This document shows positions 31,316-36,417 of a DNA stretch of 36,417 bases, piece by piece. The stretch is from the NCBI GenBank assembly GCA_900540945.1, contig UQHQ01000020.1:1-36417 (forward strand), written 5' to 3'. Within the stretch, counting starts at the first letter, position 1. Each line of letters starts with the position of its first letter. Origin of the DNA: an uncultured Collinsella sp. Its GTDB lineage: Bacteria > Actinomycetota > Coriobacteriia > Coriobacteriales > Coriobacteriaceae. The translations under genes were made by a program, and so were the position numbers. Below the pieces are notes generated by a model. It saw only the letters and a program-made list of their open reading frames with translations, searched no databases and was not told the origin of the DNA.

Positions 31316-32149
31316 TTAGCGGATGATGGTCGCGCCGGTCTTGTGCGAAACATAGACAGCGGCCTTGTTGATCGCGACGTTGATGAGGATGTAGATGACC
31401 GCGATAACCAGGTAGACCGACACGAGGGCGTCGTAGTTGGTAATGAGCACGCGGGCGTTTTGCATGAGGTCGGGGTAGCTCACCACGTAGGCCACGGTGG
31501 TGTCTTTGACTACGACCACGAGCTGCGAAATCAAGGACGGAATGATAAACCGAATAGCCTGCGGCAACACGATTTTAAAGGTGATTTTAGCTTTGGAGAG
31601 ACCGAGTGCCTGGGCGGCTTCGACCTGGCCGCGCGGCACGGCGTTGACACCGGCACGGAAGATCTCGGCGAGTACGCCGGCGGCAGCGAGCGCGACGGGA
31701 AGCGTGAGCATCCAAAACGACGGCAGCGCGATCTTGTACTGGGGCAGCACCAAAAAGAAGAAGTAGATGAACAGCAGGCTCGGTACGCCGCGGAAGAAAT
31801 CGGTGAGCACGCGGCAGACCAGCTGCAGCGGCTTAATGTCGCTGGTACGGCCGAGCATAAGGGCTAAGCCCAGCACCAGCGCGATGGCGCCAGCGGTGAG
31901 TGCGACTTTAACGGTGCCCTCAAAGCCGGCAAGCAGGAACTTCCAGGTGGTGAGGTGCGTAAAGAAATACCAATAGTGAACCGAAAGCTGGCCGGTCACA
32001 TAAAAGCGCTGCAACACGAGGACGACGAGCGCGGCGACGGCAACAAGCGAGATGGCGGTGCCGATGCGAATCTTGGCGCGCATCTTGGGGCCGGGAGCCT
32101 CGTAGAGCGCATCGCGCATGGTGAGCGCAGAAGAGGAGTGCTTGCTCAT
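31316..32149 (-). CDS. Polar amino-acid ABC transporter, permease
   Basis: HisM/GlnP-type membrane subunit. The protein is 277 aa, with a long N-terminal extension of about 30 residues before the first helix (AISLVAVAALVVLVLQRF). At least five hydrophobic helices are visible. The ATPase-contact (EAA) loop is EAAQALGLSKAKITFKIVLP, with the family motif FRGVPSLLFIYF earlier. Its start overlaps the stop of the other permease by 4 nt (ATGA), so the pair is translationally coupled and forms a heterodimeric channel. Confidence 0.92.
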   Translation of the reverse strand: MSKHSSSALTMRDALYEAPGPKMRAKIRIGTAISLVAVAALVVLVLQRFYVTGQLSVHYWYFFTHLTTWKFLLAGFEGTVKVALTAGAIALVLGLALMLGRTSDIKPLQLVCRVLTDFFRGVPSLLFIYFFFLVLPQYKIALPSFWMLTLPVALAAAGVLAEIFRAGVNAVPRGQVEAAQALGLSKAKITFKIVLPQAIRFIIPSLISQLVVVVKDTTVAYVVSYPDLMQNARVLITNYDALVSVYLVIAVIYILINVAINKAAVYVSHKTGATIIR

Positions 32150-32805
32150 CGGAGGATCCTCACCTTCTTATCGATGTAGTTGCCAATGTGGCTCACCACA
32201 AAGGCCGTGCCCAGGTAGCCGAGCGCCGAGATAAAGAACGCGGCGACGCCGCCGAGCGAGCGCGTGTTGATGTAGCTCACCACGCCGGTGAGCTCCTGCG
32301 GTTGCAACGGCACCTGACTGCCGAGCGCGGTGGTGAGCATGACGGCGATAAAGAGGTTGGTCATGGGCAACACGCTCGAGCGCAGCGCCTGCGGAATCAC
32401 GATCTTGGCGAGGATACGGCTGAAGCTCATGCCGAGCGAACGTGCGGCTTCGACCTGACCGACGCCGACGGTGTTGATGCCGCTCATAAAGTTCTCGGAG
32501 CCAAAGGCCGAGCCCAAAAGAACCGTGGCGACGATAACGCAGGTGCGGTAGGGTAGGACGACCTTGAGCGGCGGCAGCGCATAGACGACGATGATGAGCA
32601 GTGCGATGCCGGGGATGTTACGGAAGACCTGGACATACAGGTCGCCAAAGACGCGCAGCGGCTTGAGCGGCGACACGCGTATCACGGTGACGGCGACGGC
32701 CAGCACCATGGCGATGGCAAACGACTCAAGCGTCATGCCCCAGGTTGCTAGCAGCGCGTCGATATAGTTCTGGCCATAGAGCGACCAGAGCTCGGAGAGA
32801 CTCAT
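32146..32805 (-). CDS. Polar amino-acid ABC transporter, permease
   Basis: Second HisM/GlnP-type membrane subunit. The protein is 219 aa, the standard length. It opens with a helix containing FAIAMVLAVAVTVIRV, and carries VFRNIPGIALLIIVVYALP and the EAA loop EAARSLGMSFSRILAKIVIP. It is the first gene after the binding protein and overlaps the second permease by 4 nt. Confidence 0.92.
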   Translation of the reverse strand: MSLSELWSLYGQNYIDALLATWGMTLESFAIAMVLAVAVTVIRVSPLKPLRVFGDLYVQVFRNIPGIALLIIVVYALPPLKVVLPYRTCVIVATVLLGSAFGSENFMSGINTVGVGQVEAARSLGMSFSRILAKIVIPQALRSSVLPMTNLFIAVMLTTALGSQVPLQPQELTGVVSYINTRSLGGVAAFFISALGYLGTAFVVSHIGNYIDKKVRILR

Positions 32806-32829
32806 GCGGACCTCCCGCCGATAAGGAAA

Positions 32830-32855
32830 GGGGCTCCCGTGTGTACGGAAGCCCC
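32830..32855 (-). terminator. Hairpin between binding-protein and permease genes
   Basis: GGGGCTCCCGT (32830-32840) pairs with ACGGAAGCCCC (32845-32855), one G-U pair on the minus strand, followed by TTTCC. Such intercistronic hairpins usually let only part of the transcripts continue, giving more binding protein than permease. Confidence 0.65.
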
Positions 32856-32943
32856 GACAACTCAGTGAGGAAACAGTTTACCGCAATAAAGCGCATCATG
32901 CGTTTCCGTATGGTTTCGTTGCGGCCGTTACCAGGCTCGCTGC

Positions 32944-33939
32944 CTAGGCGCCGATCTCGGGCAGCTCGGGAACATTGGTGTCGCCCGTACGGTCGCCGAT
33001 GCAGATCTGCCACAGCTCGGTCCAGGTGCCGTCGTCCTCGATCTTCTTAAGGAAGTCGTTAACGAAGGCGACGCCGTCGGAATCGAGCGGCAGACCGATG
33101 CCATAGGGCTCCTTGCTGCCGAAGGGCTTGCCGGCAATCTTGTACTTGCCGGGCTCGCGGACCAGGGCGCTCTGCTGCATGTTGTTGTCGATGACGTAGG
33201 CGTCAACACGACCCTGCTGGAGTGCCTGGCGGGCCTCCTCGTCGGTCTTGAACTCCTGCTGGCTGGCCTTGGGGGCGAACTCCTCCAGGATGGCGGGGCC
33301 GTTGGAGCCGGACTGGACGGCGACGTTCTTGTCGGCCAGGTCGTCGACGCTCTTGATGTCGTCGTTGTCGGCGAGCACCAGGATGGCCTGCTGCGTGTAG
33401 TAATAGGGACCGGCAAAGGAGACGAGCTTCTTGCGCTCATCGGTAATGGTGTAGGTGGCAAAGACAGCGTCGACCTGGCCGTTCTGCAGGACGGACTCGC
33501 GCGTGTCCGAGGTCACCTGGGTGATCTCGACCTTGTTCTCGCCCAGAATGTAGTTGGACAGGAGCTGTGCGATACCGGCGTCGAAGCCGCGGGTCTGACC
33601 GTCTTTCTCGTTGAGGAGGGAGAAGAGCGTGGAGGTCTGAACGCCACCGATCTTAAAGACGCCGGCGTCCTTGACGGCCGTGGCCCAGGTGCTGGCGGCG
33701 ATGGCGTCGTCATCGGCCTTGGGGCCGTCGTTGACGAGCTTGTCGAATGCCTTGGCATCGAGCGTGGTGGAAGCCTCGGTATCCTCGGAGCCCTTGGAGG
33801 AGCCGGTGGCGGAACCCTTGTCGGCCTCGGCGCTGGTGTCAGAGCAGCCGGCAAGACCAAGGCCGGCGACGGTTGCGAAGGTGGCGGCAACGAAGCCGCG
33901 GCGGTCGAGAACGACCTGCTGGGAGAGGTTCTTGCTCAT
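32944..33939 (-). CDS. Polar amino-acid ABC transporter, substrate-binding lipoprotein
   Basis: Extracellular receptor of the importer. The protein is 331 aa. The N-terminus carries a twin-arginine signal (LDRRGFVAATFATVAG) merging into a lipobox LAGC with lipidation at C32, then a Ser/Thr/Ala-rich linker to about residue 75. The family-3 domain follows, with TRGFDAGIAQLLSNYI, DAVFATYTITDERKK and GIGLPLDSDGVAFVNDFLKK. Ligands of this family are glutamate, glutamine, aspartate and similar. The ATG has GAGAAAGG 9 nt upstream. It is the first gene of the importer operon. Confidence 0.93.
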   Translation of the reverse strand: MSKNLSQQVVLDRRGFVAATFATVAGLGLAGCSDTSAEADKGSATGSSKGSEDTEASTTLDAKAFDKLVNDGPKADDDAIAASTWATAVKDAGVFKIGGVQTSTLFSLLNEKDGQTRGFDAGIAQLLSNYILGENKVEITQVTSDTRESVLQNGQVDAVFATYTITDERKKLVSFAGPYYYTQQAILVLADNDDIKSVDDLADKNVAVQSGSNGPAILEEFAPKASQQEFKTDEEARQALQQGRVDAYVIDNNMQQSALVREPGKYKIAGKPFGSKEPYGIGLPLDSDGVAFVNDFLKKIEDDGTWTELWQICIGDRTGDTNVPELPEIGA

Positions 33940-33982
33940 GGTAGAACACCTTTCTCAATAAAATCCCTAGCGGTTGAGTAGA

Positions 33983-34012
33983 GTTATACCCTATCCCGCT
34001 CAAATGGGTCAA
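33983..34012 (-). promoter_or_regulatory. Candidate promoter of the amino-acid importer operon
   Basis: On the minus strand TTGACC (34012-34007) and TATAAC (33988-33983) are 18 nt apart, a good sigma-70-type match. Transcription would begin near 33976, some 37 nt before the start codon. Confidence 0.55.
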
Positions 34013-34055
34013 CACGAAATAACTCAGAAACATACTTACCTTATGGGTAATTCTA

Positions 34056-34105
34056 CCTACCAAAAAGGGACAGGTTTATTTTGGCAGGTTTTATCTGGGC
34101 AAACG
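34056..34105 (+). repeat. Dispersed hairpin family 1, copy E
   Basis: CCTACCAAAAAGGGACAGG, TTTATTTTGGCAGG and the tail TTTTATCTGGGCAAACG are nearly identical to copy B at 17306. It lies upstream of the importer promoter, not at the end of any gene. Confidence 0.85.
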
Positions 34106-34154
34106 TCAGTTATTACAGCCGAGATAGTGCTTTTCGGACGGCCCGCCTCGCTGT

Positions 34155-34376
34155 TTTGTCTCAATCAGTAACAGGTAGACGAGGAAATGGGTTCTAACTG
34201 TTACAGATTGAGTTTTTCTTTTCAGGGGAATTCGAATGTCTCGATCTGTAACATCTGGACGGACAAAAGGTCTCTATCTGTTACAGATTGAGACAAAGGC
34301 CAGGGACTAAGACGTCTTGTCTAGATCTGTAACAGGTAGACGGGAATTCGGACCCTAGATGTTACAGATTGAGATA
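34155..34376. repeat. Triple palindromic array built on TCTGTTACAGA
   Basis: Six arms contain GTAACA or TGTTAC, arranged as three tandem palindromic units of about 55-75 nt. TGTTACAGATTGAG occurs three times (near 34199, 34279 and 34365), each paired with a GTAACAG/T arm upstream. The outer pair TTTGTCTCAATCAGTAACAG (from 34155) and CTGTTACAGATTGAGACAAA (ending 34297) matches over 20 nt with one difference. It may be tandem operators for a repressor or a structured RNA. No gene lies within. Confidence 0.8.
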
Positions 34377-34392
34377 ATCGCGTCGCGAAAAT

Positions 34393-34431
34393 AAAAACCT
34401 CCGCAGGGGTGCTTCCCTTGCGGAGGTTTTT
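34393..34431 (-). terminator. Terminator of dxs
   Basis: AAAAACCTCCGCA (34393-34405) pairs with TGCGGAGGTTTTT (34419-34431). On the minus strand the stem ends in a U-run. It begins at the dxs stop codon itself. Confidence 0.85.
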
Positions 34432-36212
34432 TACTCGTTGAGTAGCCTTACGGCTTCGGCGGCCATGTTCTCGACCGTCATGCCGTTCTGCGCGAGCAGC
34501 TCGTTGGGGTCGTAGCGGTCGGGGAAGCCCTTGGCGATGCCAAAGGTGCGCGTGCGCACAGGCGTGCAGGCCAAGTAGCACGCGACACGCTCGCCCCACC
34601 CACCGTCCAAGATGCCGTCCTCGAGGGTGACGACAACGCGATGCTCGGCGGCAAGGCTGTCGAGAAACTTGCGGTCAAGCTCGGTTGCAAAGCGCGGGTT
34701 GACGAGCGTGGCCTCGATGCCGTACTCGGCAGCCAAGCGGTTTGCCACGCGCTCGCCCAGTTCAAAGAAGTCGCCAAGCGCAAGCACGGCTACATCGCGG
34801 CCCTGACGCGCGACGTCGTAGCGCACGATGCCATAATCGGCGCCCTCGGCGGGCGCCAGATCGGGACGGCTTACCAGGCTGATGCCCGGTACGCGGATTG
34901 CCACGGGATGCTCGCGGTGGTCGAGCGACCAGCTCAGCATGGACAGGTATTCTTCCATGCAGGCCGGTGCCAGGTAGCGCATGTTGGGAAGTCCGCCCAG
35001 CATGGAAATATCAAAGAACGAGAGGTGCGTCTCGGACGTTGTGCCAAAGACCGAAGCGCCAAACACCAGGATGGTTGCGGGGGCGTCGTTGAGGCACAGG
35101 TCGTGCCACAGTTCATCGTAGGCGCGCTGCAAAAACGTGCCGTATGCGCCAAAGACCGGCTTGGCGCCGGCGCTGGCGAGCGCGGTGGCAAAGGTGACGG
35201 CGTGCTCTTCGGCAATGCCCACGTCGACAAACTGCTTGCCTGCCGCGGCGCGAAGCTCGGGCGTAAAGCCCATGATATAGGGCGTGGCAGCCGTGATAGC
35301 GACAACCTGCGGGTCGTTCGCGATAGCGGCGTTGAGTGCCTCGCTCGTAATATCGGCATAGGTGCGCGGTGCGGGCTCGCTCGGGTGGCCCGGGCAAAGT
35401 TTGCGACCGGTTGCCATATCGAAGGGTCCCACATGATGCCAGTGCTCGGGGTCGCTCTGGGCTGGCTCAAAGCCCTTGCCCTTGGCGGTGGAGACGTGCA
35501 GCACGATGGGATGATCGATATCGCGCAGCTCCTGCAGCGTATCGACCAGCGCTTGGACATCGTTACCGGCGTCCAGGTAGCGATAGTCGAGCCCCAGCGC
35601 GCGGAAAACGTTGCGCTCGCAGGTGCCGTTGCTGGCGCGCAGCTCGGCCAGATTGCGATACAGACCACCGTGGTTTTCGGCAATGGACTGGTCGTTATCG
35701 TTGACGATAATGATCAAGTTGCTGTCGAGATCGGCGGCATTGTTAAAGCCCTCAAACGCCAGACCGCCCGAAAGCGAGCCGTCGCCAATAACGGTAATGA
35801 CGTTATACGTGTCACCCGCCAGGTCGCGCGCGTGGGCAAGACCGCAGCCCAAGCTCACCGAGGTCGAGGTGTGACCCATGGCAAACAGGTCATGCTCGGA
35901 CTCGTCGGGATTGGCAAAGCCAGAGGCCTCGCCATAACGCTCCGGATCGATATAGGTGTACGCGCGCCCGGTCAGCGCCTTGTGGGCGTAGGTCTGGTGC
36001 GAAACGTCAAAGACAAGCTTGTCGATGGGGGAGTTAAACACGCGATGGAGTGCGACCGTGAGTTCAACGACGCCTAGGTTGGGGGCAACGTGTCCGCCGA
36101 CAGCGGCGGAGCTTTCGAGGATGGCGTGGCGAATCTCGTCGCAGAGCTGCGGGAGCTCGGCGCGATTAAGAGCCTTGACGTCCTCGGGCGTTGTCGTTTG
36201 CGTAAGCAGCAT
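34431..36212 (-). CDS. dxs: 1-deoxy-D-xylulose-5-phosphate synthase (divergent type)
   Basis: Thiamine-diphosphate enzyme joining pyruvate and glyceraldehyde 3-phosphate, first step of the MEP isoprenoid pathway. The protein is 593 aa, slightly shorter than the usual 620. The ThDP domain has GHVAPNLGVVELTVALH (40-56), SHQTYAHK, GDGSLSGGLAFEGFNNAA (143-160). The transketolase-like domain has GIAEEHAVTFA with the catalytic Glu E335 and FLQRAYDELWHD. The stretch where typical DXS has DRAGLVGADGPTHQG reads FGASVFGTTSETHLSFF (384-400), so the substrate-phosphate Arg is missing while the His is kept. This form also occurs in some Firmicutes proteins annotated as DXS. The start ATG at 36212 has GGAG 12 nt upstream. 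No other MEP-pathway gene is in the window. Confidence 0.85.
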   Translation of the reverse strand: MLLTQTTTPEDVKALNRAELPQLCDEIRHAILESSAAVGGHVAPNLGVVELTVALHRVFNSPIDKLVFDVSHQTYAHKALTGRAYTYIDPERYGEASGFANPDESEHDLFAMGHTSTSVSLGCGLAHARDLAGDTYNVITVIGDGSLSGGLAFEGFNNAADLDSNLIIIVNDNDQSIAENHGGLYRNLAELRASNGTCERNVFRALGLDYRYLDAGNDVQALVDTLQELRDIDHPIVLHVSTAKGKGFEPAQSDPEHWHHVGPFDMATGRKLCPGHPSEPAPRTYADITSEALNAAIANDPQVVAITAATPYIMGFTPELRAAAGKQFVDVGIAEEHAVTFATALASAGAKPVFGAYGTFLQRAYDELWHDLCLNDAPATILVFGASVFGTTSETHLSFFDISMLGGLPNMRYLAPACMEEYLSMLSWSLDHREHPVAIRVPGISLVSRPDLAPAEGADYGIVRYDVARQGRDVAVLALGDFFELGERVANRLAAEYGIEATLVNPRFATELDRKFLDSLAAEHRVVVTLEDGILDGGWGERVACYLACTPVRTRTFGIAKGFPDRYDPNELLAQNGMTVENMAAEAVRLLNE

Positions 36213-36417
36213 CGTTGTGGGTTACTCCATGCGAATCGAGCGCCGGCGCTCCCTCGGCCGGCACAATTGCACAGAACAGTCTCGCACATTTTGGCGTTTG
36301 ATATGTGACGGCGGCGCGGTAATTCGCCAACTGGCGGGGCAAAACGTTTTGTCCGATGCCATACTGGTAGATTCGATGATGATTTTATTCAATGCGTGCA
36401 GGCCGTGGCTTTTTTTT
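36213..36417. other. Window end upstream of dxs
   Basis: No gene was recognised. A GCCGGC-type hairpin lies near 36240-36260. The window ends in GGC followed by T8, which could be the tail of a terminator cut by the window edge or a contig-end artefact. Confidence 0.4.

Overview
The window reads as a chromosomal fragment of a high-GC gut actinobacterium of the class Coriobacteriia, most likely a Collinsella relative. This rests on GC-rich codon use, compact gene layout and protein style, not on a marker gene. Both ends are low-complexity (a G/C homopolymer mix at 1-40, T8 at the right end), so it may be a whole contig. No rRNA or tRNA genes were seen.

Layout. Positions 1-4750 hold an aspartate-family amino-acid cluster: thrC and partial thrB on the minus strand, diverging from lysC (aspartokinase) and asd on the plus strand. 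From 4751 to 6115 there are two long palindromes and an ogt-type DNA repair gene. From 6116 to 13563 lies a compact type II-C CRISPR-Cas island: cas2, cas1, a tracrRNA on the opposite strand, a 31-repeat array and a 1003-aa cas9. It is flanked by gene remnants on both sides (a ClC-channel-like fragment beside cas2, a GyrI-like fragment beside cas9). From 13835 to 17307 is a MacB/FtsX-type ABC exporter. Then come pfkA, a membrane-anchored Ntn-type hydrolase, an M18 aminopeptidase, a RHH-antitoxin/PIN-toxin pair, a D-2-hydroxyacid dehydrogenase, a SEC-C methionine aminopeptidase, a radical SAM protein, an alpha/beta hydrolase, a GGDEF-REC-HD-GYP regulator with a partner Hpt protein, a class I glutamine amidotransferase, a four-gene polar amino-acid ABC importer and a dxs-type synthase.

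How parts work together. thrC, thrB, lysC and asd cover much of the route from aspartate to threonine (homoserine dehydrogenase is not in the window). In the CRISPR island, the tracrRNA anti-repeat pairs with the repeat only if crRNAs are read from the minus strand. crRNA and tracrRNA are therefore convergent, separated by a strong two-way terminator hairpin. The GGDEF-REC-HD-GYP protein and the Hpt look like the lower half of a phosphorelay controlling c-di-GMP breakdown, with no kinase nearby.

A striking feature is the number of intergenic palindromes: a five-copy dispersed hairpin (core CTGCCAAAAAGGGACAGG), a two-copy hairpin (AGTTGCGGTG...CACCGCAACT), and at least five unrelated-sequence elements that share one architecture, a long outer inverted repeat around an inner hairpin. 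A triple palindrome sits upstream of the amino-acid importer. All assignments come from reading the sequence; no database search was run.
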